Origin: Sipunculus nudus
Taxonomy: Eukaryota > Annelida > Sipuncula > Golfingiida > Sipunculidae
Direction of reading: 5' to 3'
Length of the DNA stretch: 64,000 nucleotides
Assembly: GCA_026874595.1 (NCBI GenBank)
Contig: CM049306.1
Location: 35,790,019 to 35,854,018 of the forward strand
The translations under genes were made by a program, and so were the position numbers. Of the stretch, positions 12,431-24,264 are shown in pieces; position 1 is the stretch's first letter; every line of letters starts with the position of its first letter. A model generated the notes under the pieces. The model had not been told where the DNA came from. It made no database searches and saw nothing but the letters and a program-made list of their open reading frames with translations.

Positions 12431-13149
12431 GAATAACAAAACATTGTTATTTGCACTTGGATCTATACACTGTTACAGGTTTCCATACTCTTTCTCAAAA
12501 AGCTACTGTCTTGCCACTTTGGACGAACTCTTTATTTGTATCTGTGTACTTCAGGTTTCTCATAACTTGTTTTTTAGATTTTACCAGTAAAATATTACTA
12601 ACGAAGTCAGACCTCCTTATGATGATAGAGTTGTAACTTTCTATTTGACAGTCAAGTGTCCCGAAAATCAGATCAGGATATCTACAGAGGGAAATGCATC
12701 TTGGATAATTTGGGAAATGGCATTAAAAAATGCATGCTCACACATAATATCACACCACTTCTTTATTGGATGAAATATTCAACAGATCATCAACATGTAC
12801 AACACGTGTACTTAATGTATATAATTATTCAGATTATACTGATCTTCCAAAAGGCATCATTAGGAAGCAAGCATATTTAAACATTTTGACCACACTGCAT
12901 GGCAGTTAAATCGTCTCCAACTAAACATATCAAATTTGTTAATAAGTGCAATATTATTATGATTACGTTTATGAATGCTGTGTGTTATTTCATTAAAGTT
13001 GCTGATCATGTTAACAATGGGGCCCAAATCTATATATAATGCATCTTTGAACAATAGAAAAAAGTGCATCAATAAGTTTATAGTGTTGTAAATTAATGGT
13101 ATCTTTAAAGTAAAAGATGGTCAGAACACAAGTCAAACAATTAAAATGG

Positions 13150-13260
13150 ATTTAACTTATGTCACCGAATCTTTCTACAGTAAAGGCATATATTTTGTGA
13201 GAAGCTTCCGATAATGAATTCCAAAAAATAGGTCCTTGGTAAATAAATAAAATTTTTCAT
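13150..13260 (-). mobile_element. LINE reverse-transcriptase C-terminal remnant
   Basis: One minus-strand frame reads YQGPIFWNSLSE, followed by a stretch like HKIYAFTVERF. This resembles the 'RGP.FWNSLP' tail seen in CR1/L2-type LINE proteins. The frame is interrupted soon after. It is a short degraded fragment and not a gene. Confidence 0.4.
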
Positions 13261-13553
13261 CAATTAAATTCGAACTGGAGGGAGTTGAAGAAAATACCTA
13301 CATCGTAACAAGGGTGCAAATGTGAACTTTTTCCAGAAAAATAATAAGATAATTACCTAATTTAATTAAGGTACTTAAACACAGAAATATTAAAAGTGAA
13401 ATAGTCATTAACAGATATTTCCTATATTGTTTAATATATTATAGAGGAAAATGTAGCATTAAAACATTAAATCTGACCAACCAGCTCTATTGACAGTGGG
13501 AGGACAGTTAGAGGTGCATGTAATGACCACAAAATCAAGAAACCTGTAGGTTT

Positions 13554-13724
13554 TTATAGTCCCTTAGGATACTCCAGGGTAAACATCCAAAATGACGCAT
13601 AGCAAGCCTCCAGTGGAAGTGGAAATAACTTGCATGGGTTGACAGTTTCTGGCCATCCACCATATGTTACAGTGATGTAACAGTCCCCTTCTTGAACAAT
13701 CACAGGTGTTGGAGATTTCACTTT
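13554..13724 (-). CDS. Candidate terminal exon of a small unknown gene
   Basis: The acceptor is ttttgtatgcag and the phase is 0. There are 56 codons, then TAA at 13554. The peptide has a cysteine in EGDCYITVTYGG and aromatic residues near its end. Phase 0 matches the exon at 16594-16683, giving a joined protein of 86 aa. I recognise no family and there is no second copy in the window, so this could be chance. A second frame is also open across the exon. Confidence 0.35.
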   Translation of the reverse strand, partial: KVKSPTPVIVQEGDCYITVTYGGWPETVNPCKLFPLPLEACYASFWMFTLEYPKGL

Positions 13725-14213
13725 CTGCATACAAAATAATAAACAGAAAAGAAAGATTCTAAGAAACATGAGAGAAATATGCAAGAATATAGTTCAGTGC
13801 AATTATCCGTTTACTTTTTATATTTATTTTAGATTTTTTTTTTCAAAGTCTGAAAAGTTTTCTTATGGTCAATGGGAACCTTTAGAACTGAAAATAATTA
13901 TACATTATTATATCAAATATATCTTTACATTTACACTACAGACATTAACTGGCCAAGATTTTGTTCTATCTCCAAAAAAAATTAACAATTACAACATTTT
14001 TCTTAATATAAGTATGTATTTACTTTAAAAAAAAGATTAAACTATATTTAATACTTGCTGAATATAATCACACAAACATAATAGTTTTGAAAGAATTACC
14101 TCTCCTCCATCTACAATCCCCTATTCACTTGCATTTTCCAAACAGTGAAGGCAGTATCCTGTAGGCAAATAGGAGCTTTGCTTCTGCAAATTCACAGACA
14201 ATGCAGGTGAATG

Positions 14214-14214
14214 C

Positions 14215-14262
<48 letters not shown>
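14214..14262. repeat. (TA)n microsatellite
   Basis: About 45 bp of TA with one ttat interruption at each side. Confidence 0.9.
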
Positions 14263-14263
<1 letters not shown>

Positions 14264-15924
14264 ACATAAAATCTGTAGTATAGATTCCTAAATATTGACA
14301 GAGTAAATTATGCCTAGCATGTTCATCACACTGAAAGGTCAAAACAACACTTGTTAAAACTTATTCACTGCATAAGGATAACATTTATACTGTTTCCTGT
14401 TAAGTGCCCATCTTTCTAAAATCTATGAGAGAGTTGAATATTTCATTGGGATAAAGAGGCTTCTTTTAAATGTGCATACCTGATCGTTTATGAAAGTTTA
14501 TGAAAAAAAAAATACATGATGTAATGATTTAATTATGAAATGTCCTTTTCCAGAACGATTACTACAGATAATAGACCTGACAATATGTTTTAAAGGCATA
14601 AATGAAAGTCTATGTGTAAATATGAAGTAATTAACAGTAGTAAGGCTATGGACCTGGATTTATTTATTGTAACTGTAAATAGTAAATATTATGAATATTT
14701 GATAACCAGAATATCTGCAGTGTTTTATAGGGGGTTAACATGTTCCAAACTGCATAAAATTAAAAAATAGCCAATAATTAGCAGGTTTGACAAATGACAC
14801 TGTAATGTTAGAGATGGTCAGGTTAGCGTGGCTCAGCACCATCATACAGCCAGCTAAAAAGTTTATTAGAATATATATGAATGGAGAGAATGAGAAACAG
14901 GCAGGGGAATTTAGGTCATCATCACTGCTAATGTTCAATATGTTAGATACTTGTTTCACAGATTATTAAACTCATCAGCTTAATCAAATTGTCATGGTGT
15001 TTACAAAAGAAAATATGATCAAAGTCAAACTACCTTGGTGTACATTTTCTACAATGTTCTCTGCTAGGAATTTACTGCTTGCCAGTGTAGTTGTGCACCT
15101 TGCACATCTTGCATTAGTACTTTGTTCACAGTTCTAAGTTTGGTAAGGCGTGGAACATTTTCTCCATCTTTCCTCTAATCATTGATCCATGTATAACTCT
15201 CTGAACCCCTCCACAAGTAGAACAAATTCTAGGAGTACATAAAAACAGAACTGATAAACCTGTAACCAACGAAAGACAGTCTCAGCACCAGGCATATTAT
15301 TTACAAAGTAAGTTCATGTATATAAATTAATAAACAAAAGTGCTACATTGCATATAAAAATGGTAAATATTGGATCAACAAATATTTTACTCAGTGTATA
15401 AACTGGAAGGTGCAAAAACAGCATCATATGTGTATGGGGATTTATAAAAAGGGAGCAATATATATGCAGTACAGCCTTTATATTACAAAATGATGTAACA
15501 TTTGTAATTGCATTTACATAAATTAGCAATTATAATATAACAAGGGCTACAAGCATAATGCAAACCTGTGTAATCCTTCTGGGTTCCCTGATGATATACT
15601 TGACTATTATTTGAAAAGTTATTATTTTATAAGGTGTGACAAGTACATGTATAAAGCAAGTACTACCAATTTTGAGTCTTAGTACAAGTATAAATGCGCT
15701 CAGTCTGATAAAATCATGCATACTGATGGATGAGATTGATGAGATGTGGTATACCCAACACACCTATATAGGGCCTATATGTGAGTGAGGGGGTGTCAAA
15801 AAAACCCATCCCATCCACATTATGAATGGAAATTGTACCCCTGTACAGCAGAGTTGGGGGGGGGGGGGGTCTCTGGCAAATTTCCAGTTGAGCAAACCTG
15901 GACATTAGCAGGGGCGTCAATATA

Positions 15925-16075
15925 GGGGGGGGGGGGGGGGATGGGGGGTATATATACCCCCTACTTTTTGGCAAGGGGGGGATAGCCAATGTAACCATCC
16001 CCCCCACTTTCAGAGAATAATATTATATTATTACAAATGAAACATATTAATAAACAGAATTAAAAACTTTGAATC
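15925..16075 (+). repeat. Dispersed repeat family R3, copy 1
   Basis: It aligns with 17330-17450. Both have an atgggggt block, a C-rich tract, tttttgg/tttttaa, then caagggggg followed by a stretch like attggtcaatataatcatcc. It includes poly-G tracts that give spurious Pro-rich frames on the minus strand. Confidence 0.5.
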
Positions 16076-16164
16076 CATATACAAAAAATGTTATATCTAA
16101 ACCTTGCTCAGAATTCACAAAATAACTTATTTTTTATTATAATATTATAATTATTTGAAATATA

Positions 16165-16299
16165 ATATAGTATATATATATAAATATATATCAATAAATA
16201 TATATATAATAATTGTATATATATAAATATATATAAATATATATAAATATATATATATATTTGAATATGTCACTCAGAGATGCTGAAAAAGTAATATAT

Positions 16300-16333
<34 letters not shown>

Positions 16334-16336
16334 CAC
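16165..16336. repeat. TA/ATAAATAT and GT microsatellite block
   Basis: Irregular ataaatat units, a short (GT)n run and a final TA run. Confidence 0.85.
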
Positions 16337-16593
16337 AAAGTCATCCCCCCACCCTGGAAGAAAAACTGACGCCACTGGACATTAGAGATGGTCTCACTAG
16401 GCCTTGCTAGAACAATTTTTTTAAGGGGGGGGGGATCAATGAGATATTTTTTTCCAACAAAAGTTCAATAACAACTTTAGTACTGGTATCAGTGAACGAC
16501 ACAGACAGAGGTGGTGTCTTCCCTGTAGCTCAAATGACTTACAGTCAGCTGAGCTAAAAAGGCAGTATATTATTATGTGATATTTAAACTTAC

Positions 16594-16683
16594 ATAATTC
16601 CTATTCTTAAGAAATGGGAAGGTTGCATTGATGGTATCTAAATCTTCTTTGAATTTGCCACACTGATGGAAATGCTTGCCCAT
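16594..16683 (-). CDS. Candidate first coding exon of a small unknown gene
   Basis: An exon of 16594-16686 has acceptor gtttatgttttcag and donor gtaagt, both strong. It contains aaaATGg at 16683 and 30 codons beginning MGKHFHQCGKF and ending FPFLKNRNY, in phase 0. The codons look like real protein and the splice sites agree. The downstream exon at 13724 also has phase 0. A plausible 5' untranslated exon lies near 17964-18050. I recognise no domain. Confidence 0.45.
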
Positions 16684-17116
16684 TTTCTGAAAACATAAAC
16701 AGTATTTGGCTGTGCCTTAGCAGCCTTAATTTTCAGTCTCTCTCTCTATATATATATATATATATCTCAAAATGACTGGCTAAAAGGTTAGCACTTTGGC
16801 TAGCATGTTATTTTTTTTTCTAAAACATGTTATGTAATTTCAAACATAGTGTGATGTGATGGGGTGGGGGGGGGGGGGGTTAGGCTCTAGGATATTGTAT
16901 GAACAAAGCTGTTAATTATTTGTTTGGTCTGTGTTAACTCTGTTAAAGCATCTGTTAAAAGGATTTAAAAAAAAAATAAAGGTACTTTGATACCTTAATT
17001 TCTCTGGTTGACATGTAAGCGGGAAAACCTTATTCAAGGCCTCATTTAAAATCTAGTAAATAAATAATTAAAAACTGTTTTCAGTGGTGCCTTTACCGAT
17101 ATTTCACCTTAAAGGG

Positions 17117-17142
17117 ATATATATATATAATATGTATATATA

Positions 17143-17184
<42 letters not shown>
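17117..17184. repeat. (TA)n microsatellite
   Basis: TA repeats with a few aata and tgta interruptions. Confidence 0.9.
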
Positions 17185-17187
<3 letters not shown>

Positions 17188-17329
17188 ACATGAATAATTA
17201 TACTATTCATGCATGATATACATCCAGACATGGCCAGGTGTGTCTTTTTAAGGGGGGAGGTCGCTTCCTTTTTCCTAATTGGCAATTCCCTGAAACTAAT
17301 AAAGGCTTAATCATCAATGATAAACATTG

Positions 17330-17450
17330 GCATCAATGAAGGGAATGGGGGTTATATAGCTTCTCCCCCCCGCCCCATTTTTTAACAAGGGGGGATTGGT
17401 CAATATAATCATCCTCCACGCTGACATTGAGCAAGTAACAATTAATTTTA
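17330..17450 (+). repeat. Dispersed repeat family R3, copy 2
   Basis: Counterpart of 15925-16075 in the same orientation, with a similar C-tract and ggggattggtcaatataatc. Confidence 0.5.
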
Positions 17451-17656
17451 TATATTGGACATGTAATATATTAATAATAAGAAAACTTTCTTATTATTTC
17501 CATTTCTGAGTTGACTGAGTTATATGGTTATCTAATAATCTAAACATGGTTTAGAGTTGACATATATTGCAAACATAATACCTTATTTTTCTAAAAACCT
17601 CAGTTAAATAATATAAATTATAAACATCACACAAATGTTTCACATTATAAAAGGTG

Positions 17657-17673
17657 TATATATATATAATATT

Positions 17674-17722
<49 letters not shown>
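17657..17722. repeat. (TA)n microsatellite
   Basis: TA repeats with a short tgtgtgt interruption. Confidence 0.95.
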
Positions 17723-17725
<3 letters not shown>

Positions 17726-17963
17726 TGTATGTGTCAAAGATTGTGTGGATTTCCAACTCAATCACTCTTCTACCCCTGCAAGTGAGTCTCCCCCCTCCCT
17801 TCCCCCCCCCCAAAAAAAAAAAAAAACCTGAAGCAACACATGAACCAGACTGGCCTCGTACCACTATACAATTACCAACGTAAACTATTACACGTACAGT
17901 ATCAAAATAACAAGTACTACAGTAAACAGATTTATGCCTACATATTAAAGAAAAACATTTTAC

Positions 17964-18100
17964 CAATGAAGATGCTGGGTAACTTCTGTGACTTTCAGCA
18001 GCCAGCAGACGGACAAAAATGGCTTCTCTTCCCGCCGTGGAGTCAAAAGATCCAGGATGTTGACGTCATGAGTGGCCCCGCTGATCACATGACGCGGTTT
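17964..18100 (-). promoter_or_regulatory. Possible promoter and 5' untranslated exon of the small minus-strand gene
   Basis: This is the most GC-rich patch of the area. It contains the palindrome TGACGTCA (18061-18068), the consensus CRE bound by CREB/ATF factors. A minus-strand donor gtaaaa follows an exon end at 17964. It would feed the exon at 16686. No TATA box was identified. The assignment is inferred from position. Confidence 0.3.
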
Positions 18101-18184
18101 ATTTCATCCGTACCGTCTGCTTTACACACGTGTCACACAATTTTCACAGACGCTCGACATATTTACGTTGCATTTGCGCGTTAT

Positions 18185-18270
18185 TCAAGACACAGGAGCG
18201 TCTACATTGCAAAGCGCCGTAAATTTACAGTCTTATGCGCCGTTATTTTACGGCAATTTTTAACAGTGTA
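18185..18270 (-). repeat. Right terminal region of a possible TIR element
   Basis: The reverse complement starts cactgttaaaaattgc, then cgtaaaataacgg, like the end at 12131. It carries a second subterminal cgtaaatttac unit and is followed by TA. Confidence 0.65.
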
Positions 18271-20859
18271 AGCTGAATATCATGAGAATAAGATTTATAA
18301 TACTTCCTATTCTTACACGACCCAAGCACTAAGAGTAATTTATTTTGTTTGATTAGGACATTAACCATCCGTATACGTGAGGGATTTCGCTTTATACGTA
18401 AAGAAGAATTTCATGTAGGAAGTCATTATGTTCATCTATTATTTTTTTTTTGGCTTTTAGAAACTGAAACCTTTCAAACTGTTTCACAATTATTTACGAA
18501 AAAGGTTTTATCGTAAGGACAGGTATTCACCTAACTTTCTGTAGAGTGGTAGTGATTTCTGGCTTTCTCTCCGTATACATATTAATGAACTTTAGGTAAT
18601 TGTTGGAAAGTTAAGGAAAGTATTTAAAACGTCTCAGTGACGGTTGTATCAGCTTGTATATCCAGGTAGTTAATAAACAAAGTGATGTTGACAAAAGGTT
18701 AAAAACTATTTACCTAAGGTGGCTGGTTGCACATGTGCGAATGTTGAATGGTTAACTGGGGAAACGAATTTGATTTAAGTTTTTTTAAGAAATTCCCTTC
18801 TGTGCAATGTGAAACATGGACAAAATATTTCTAAACTGCCGAGACAGATCAATAATTTTAAATGTGCATCTAGATTTGGTTCCCTGAAAACACCTCTGAT
18901 GATTAAATGATCCATCTCATTCTCGCTTACGCTCTTTACACAGCGCTTTAACTATAGGCCAAGTACCTATATCGTAAGCGCTGTTTGTTATGACCTCGTA
19001 TCCTGAATTGCTACACCAGAGGTGAGCACTGTATTTTTGTCCAATCAGGCCAGACCTTGTGCTGGAAGACACTGCCAAGCGAGGAATACACGGAGCCAAT
19101 CATGTTCATTTCGTTTTGATTGACAGCTAACCGTCTGAACAGGCCACAGGCTCAGAGAGAGAATTGCCCGAGACGTGGTTTGCTTAGGGCCTTGGGCACA
19201 TAGGATGCCCGGCCGGTGAGCTGTAATTAAAACGAAACGTAACAACAAAGGCTGCGTGCACACCTCGCTGGCTGGTTTCAGTTCTGCAGACAACAGATAT
19301 ACATGGCTTTGCTAACACAGTCATAATGTCATAATCGAATCGTTCGATGATGCGAGAATGCAGAGGGAGCAATTTAAATTCGACCGTAAACTCATCAAGC
19401 GGCGCTTGAAGCGCAGCTATGGGCGGAGCCAGGATGCCTGTCGAGTGTTTGTTTATTGGCATCTGGTTGGCAGCTTGTCACATCATACGCACGTTTTTCA
19501 GCGGACAACGAACCCGCCATCTGGTGTCTAAATATATCATAAACGGTCAAAGCTGGCAGCGTGAAAATCAGTTGCTTCTTTAGAAGCGCAAGATTTCCGC
19601 TGCCTCGGGAGTGTAATTCTCGCTTTGCTCACGACTTTTTTCCAACACATAAAAAATACACATGTAAGGGTGCAAGCGGTCATGCACATGTGTGATAATG
19701 CATTTGTCACTGCGTCATAAGGAAGTATATCGCACCAATCACGACAAAGAGATCACATGATAATAGATTTGAAATCGACAAGGGGTGCGCTATCGAGTTT
19801 ATTAGCTTTTTCAGAACGAATCAGGATCTGATTGAAGCGTGTGCATCGCTATATCCCTCTGCAGGTATTAAGTTAAATCGCTAGTTTTATGGAACGTATT
19901 TCCCCATTACTTCTCCTATTTAGCACTCGACTCGAGCACTTGAGTAGTAAATCATGTGGACGATCATAAACAAATTATAACGCAAATGTTTAAAATCATG
20001 TATATAGGTCAATGACCATAGAATTTTTGTCATTATAGTTTCAATATTATGAAATCAATATATCGATGTATCAGTCTAGCAAATCATGAATTAGCTTAAT
20101 TTACATGAGCGAACAGCGCAAAGGAGCCAAACAATATTTGTACAGGCAAAGAATGAACCTCTGCCAAATGGAGAGAGGTTTTATACTTTACCCTAGTTTT
20201 GTCTGTCAGCAAATTTACACATAAAAGTACCAAAGGAGGATAAAGATAAGATCCAAGAAATAATCCTTTTGATTTGAGAATATATATATATATATATATA
20301 TATGATTTGAATATATATATATATACCTTAAAGGAAACTACCCTATTGTGGTATACGGCTATTTCTTTATAATAGGGGTATTGTTAGATATTACTTATTG
20401 GTGCTTTATTCTGGAAGTTACATGGGATAGGTTTGTTTGGACGTGGCGGCGATGTACACATAAGAGCATTATATCACTCCTGGCGGGGGTGTGATTTCTC
20501 CGACCACATTTTATTTGTATTTTGAAACACATCGTCATCAGTTATTTGACTATAAATTAATAATGGATTTGCCTCAGGCATTTAATTGGGGTTAGTGTAA
20601 GACTTTTCTTTATACGTAAACCAATAGCAAATGTGTAATCGTACCACTAATAGAGTTTTGAGTGTTTACCTGACGCTTCAGTCAAGGAATATCAAGTGTT
20701 TGGACAAGCTCTCCTAATCAATCTACTGCACGAAGTAAAGTGCCATATGTACCTTGTTCACGCTAGATTGTTAAGATCGGTCGAGCAGAGACCTTTCCAC
20801 ACTGAACAGAATCAGACTCGCAAGAGTACTAAGAGTTTATGGGCATTGTAATTCAAATC
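18271..20859. other. No gene recognised; GC-richer patch at 18.9-19.65 kb
   Basis: About 18.9-19.65 kb is visibly richer in CG dinucleotides than its surroundings and contains gggcggagcc (19421-19430), an Sp1/KLF-like GC box. It could be an unmethylated promoter patch. I found no supported exon there, and the open frames on its minus strand show no domain. Confidence 0.35.
20279..20326. repeat. (TA)n microsatellite, two blocks
   Basis: Two TA runs separated by gatttga. Confidence 0.95.
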
Positions 20860-21145
20860 CACAATGCACCGGGACTTCTACATACACCATCACCGTAAAT
20901 ATAAATGTAGGGAAGAGATTCCATTCAAATACCGTGGAGTAGAATTGTTTCAATGAAAATTGCATAAACATTGGTGTTTCTGTAGTAGGGACTTCATGGA
21001 ATAAATGTTTCGTAAACACGCGCATGTAAAATGTTAACAGGTGTTTTATTTAAGAATGTATGAATTTTTATTTGAATGCTTGACAGTTGTGACAAGTTGT
21101 CCCGGCCATCCCTCAGTGCCTAACTGGAGGAAGTTCGTTTTATTT
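20860..21145 (+). repeat. Dispersed repeat family R1, best-preserved copy
   Basis: It matches 3062-3335 inverted over most of its length. Upstream sequence from 20795 also matches 4765-5035. Family unknown; no coding capacity seen. Confidence 0.6.
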
Positions 21146-22439
21146 ATTTGGTGGAAAGGTGAATCAGCAAGCCTGCGGTAATGGGACATGATAGGAGAAT
21201 CTGACAAATGATAGAAAAGTTTGTAAATATGGTGGGTTTCCGGTAGACTTGTCCCCGCTCTGTTATGGCCCTCAGCTAATCATAAAGACAGGCGCACAAC
21301 GCAATCTCCAATACTCCCAATTGTTACTCCTGACTGACCGGAAGATTGGTTCCAACTCCAATATGCACATTCATGCCGGTTGTCATGAACGCTCACGCGG
21401 TCCTGGTTGCTTACATGAGAATAGTTCTTGTAAGATTACTTTCTTTTGTCACTTCTATTTCTAAAATAATTAAGAGGGAGTTGTTGCCCAAATATTTAAT
21501 GATGGATATATATACAATACGATAAACTAAATAAGTTTGATATTCCACCGTACGTGGCATTGATTTATCCTTAAAATCTATTGATTTGATGAAATCAATG
21601 TACAGCCAACTTTTGGCAACTTCCCCGAGCGAACGAAATGTTTATTTTGTTTCTCATATATATAAATATCGGAGATGAAACCTGTCTGCCTTGAGTTAAC
21701 TGAAGATGGCCTTGTGCGCCCGTCTCTATGATTGGCTGAGGGCCAACAACCTCGGGGATCACTCTATGTATTCTTCGTAATAAAGACGTATAATGGCTGT
21801 TATCAAACAAAACTTGGGCAGTAAAACTGATCATGGATTACATACTTCAGAGAAACAACCACTGCTGTGCCACGAGTGGCGCACTCTAGAGAGCAAAACA
21901 CAGGTTTGCTTTTGAACCCTAATGAATTATTTAGTAGCAATATTATAAGCTTATACGTCCGTCAGTTTTGAATCACAGCTGAATCGAATAGCCATTGACA
22001 ATCTGGAGTTGTTTAGGATTGACAATACATGCAAATGACAGGAAAAACTATCGCCATATGTAAAGCGGTGTGAAATGAAACAAAATGACAAATGCCCAAA
22101 ATATGTTAAGATTATGTTAAGCTATAAATATTATGAAATCAAATTAGTTTTTAAACAGATATGTGACACAGAAAAAGATATTTACTACACTTGTTAACTA
22201 GTTATACTGACAGGCCAGGAAGGGCCCCGAAAAAGGCACATAAACATCCGATGGGGGCTGAGCGATGCTTTAACAAATATAATAAACTAACTAAGCCTAA
22301 TTACATGAAGAGACAGAGGTAATGGACCAAAATCAGTATTCAAACAACTGAACAAAGATGTTAAGGGTTTAAATAGTGATATTCGTGTATACAGGTATAG
22401 CGGTGGAGCATCTCAAACAACAGAGGCATTATTACAACT

Positions 22440-23600
22440 TTAAGAAACGTCGGCACATAATTCAGCAGGATGGCCCTGTGACCTTGATGTTTGACCATAT
22501 AATGTCAATATCGAAAAAGATCTTCTCCTATTGGCAGGGGAGCCATATGTGCAAGATGAAGGTTTGGGATGAAAAATTTGTCTTGAAATGCACCTTCATA
22601 TCTATGAAGAAGTGGGTCCTGTGCCCCTTGAACTTTGACTTCATGACCCCAAAATCAATAGGTGTCTTGCTTTAACGGTAGGCCATATACTAGTATAAGT
22701 CAAGTTTGAAAGCCATATGACAACTTAAACTGGAGTTATCATCCAGATACGAATTGGTGGACACGTGGCCCCTGTGACCTCTGACTTTAAACATGTGACC
22801 CCTAAATCAAAAGAATTCTTATCCTATTAGTAGGGTAGCTTTATGTGCAAGATGGGTGATTTGGGATCAAAAGCTTGGCATAAATGCATCCACAGCATTT
22901 TAATTATGTGTGTCCTGTGACCTTGACCTTTGATATCATGACCCAAAAATCAATAGACTCCTTGCATTAAAGGAACAAAATCAGGAGCAATATCATGCCT
23001 ATTCTTTCACACTATCAGTTCAGTTTTGCTTTATTAAAAGCTTCCCAGCAAAACCATCTCAGCACACAACCCAGTACCTCGCATATGGCTGTTAAACACT
23101 TTGTTATGGCTCTGTGTGTTGGTAAACACAGTCCACGTGTGCCTGTTTACCATAACAAGGCCTCGTGACAGGGGGTCCGAATGTGAGCCGCAACCATCGA
23201 TGTTTCATCCAGCGGGAACATGTGTTACATTTTTCGGGCCGAATCAGTCAGGGCATCTTCTGTTTGACACGTGTTGTGGCCGGGCGATATTCGTGTTATA
23301 TATGCTATATCTGTCATCGCGCCCGGTCCACTGTTTTTTTACACGCGTTTAAAGGAGTGAGCAATCGGTGTCAGGATGCTATTTTATTTTAAAGGGAAGA
23401 AGCTATTTTTCGTGTTAATTCAACATGCTCTATAGGTCATTCGGCCCATTTAATGGTGGGCCATACATAAGTCAAGTTTGAAATCCATACGTCATTCCAA
23501 ACTGGAGTTATAATCCATAAACGAATCAAAGAAAGGACAGACGGAGAGACGGGCGGACAGGGTGATAACTCTAGGGCACCCGCTTTTTTAAAGGGGGGCC
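22440..23600 (+). repeat. Interspersed repeat with internal tgacctt-type units, interrupted
   Basis: At least two diverged units of about 290 bp each contain cctgtgacct, then gacttt/gatgttt, a stretch ending atgtgcaagatg, and tttgggat. The block ends with acggagagacgggcggacag and a ggtgataactct tail. The segment at about 22985-23440 interrupts the pattern and contains the repeat shared with 5596-5640. The frame at 22376-22675 is inside this repeat and is not a gene. Confidence 0.5.
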
Positions 23601-23673
23601 CTAATGATTTTCAAATGAAAACTCCTTTTTACCTTCACAGGTATATTTTCAGTCTGCATCAATATTGTCATAT

Positions 23674-24085
23674 CCGAAATACGTATGCTTTTTGGTAATG
23701 ACATTTTGTAATGACATGGTATTCAAAGTATGCTTTAATGGCTCCAATATGTCTTGTCAGAGTTACGTGACAAGTTAACCTATTTGGAAATTGATCCATA
23801 AATGTTGTGTATGTAACCGCTCTGACATTTGAGTGCTGGTGTTCCTTTGAACATTCATCAGGTAAATAATCAGGTCAATTCCGAAATACGTATGCTTTTT
23901 GTAATGACATTTTTAAAAACATGGTATTCAAAGTATGCTTTGGTGGCTCTTTTATGTCTACTCTAATTTACTTGACAAGTTAATTTATTTGGAAATGGAT
24001 GCATAAATGTTGTGTATGAATCGGCTCTGGCATTTTTATCAGGAAAGTTAAGTGTTCTTTTTCTTTTAACATTTGTCAGCCAACT
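23674..24085 (+). repeat. Imperfect tandem duplication, 207-bp period
   Basis: The two units start at 23674 and 23881 with ccgaaatacgtatgcttttt and share the blocks catggtattcaaagtatgct and taaatgttgtgtatg. It lies directly upstream of the first exon of lectin gene 1, so it may sit in that gene's promoter region. Confidence 0.75.
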
Positions 24086-24224
24086 TATCATGCAGGGAAT
24101 TGTTCCATAGCCTGGATTTTATCTTTTCTTTTGCTGGATAACAGACTATCATAAATTAACCTGGATATCAGGTAGCCACATTTGGGAAGCAAGCTACAGC
24201 TTCAATTGGAATCTTTCCTTTGTA

Positions 24225-24264
24225 ATGATGTATCTAGTAGCTGTAATGATGGTCTTTATCGCAG
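24225..24264 (+). CDS. Lectin 1 exon 1, signal peptide
   Basis: Starts ATGATG, encodes MMYLVAVMMVFIA plus one base of the next codon, with donor gtaaga. Phase 1 matches the exon-1 phase in both other lectin genes. The peptide is hydrophobic, as expected for a short signal sequence. The competing short ATG exon at 26156-26184 also has phase 1 but is not hydrophobic. Confidence 0.65.

Larger units (their letters stand above)
12131..18269. mobile_element. Possible 6.1-kb TIR DNA transposon
   Basis: Facing termini share a TIR of about 31 bp (cactgttaaaaattgc, then cgtaaaataacgg) with TA outside each end. Both ends carry subterminal ttattttacg repeats. The interior holds a LINE remnant, two copies of another repeat, and a minus-strand candidate gene of two coding exons. 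I recognise no transposase. The two ends could belong to two separate short elements of one family, since such termini are common in MITEs. Treat the single-element reading as a hypothesis. Confidence 0.35.

Noticed and set aside
22376-22675. 99-codon plus-strand frame
   Set aside because: It lies wholly inside the tgacctt-type interspersed repeat, and the neighbouring repeat unit does not conserve the frame.
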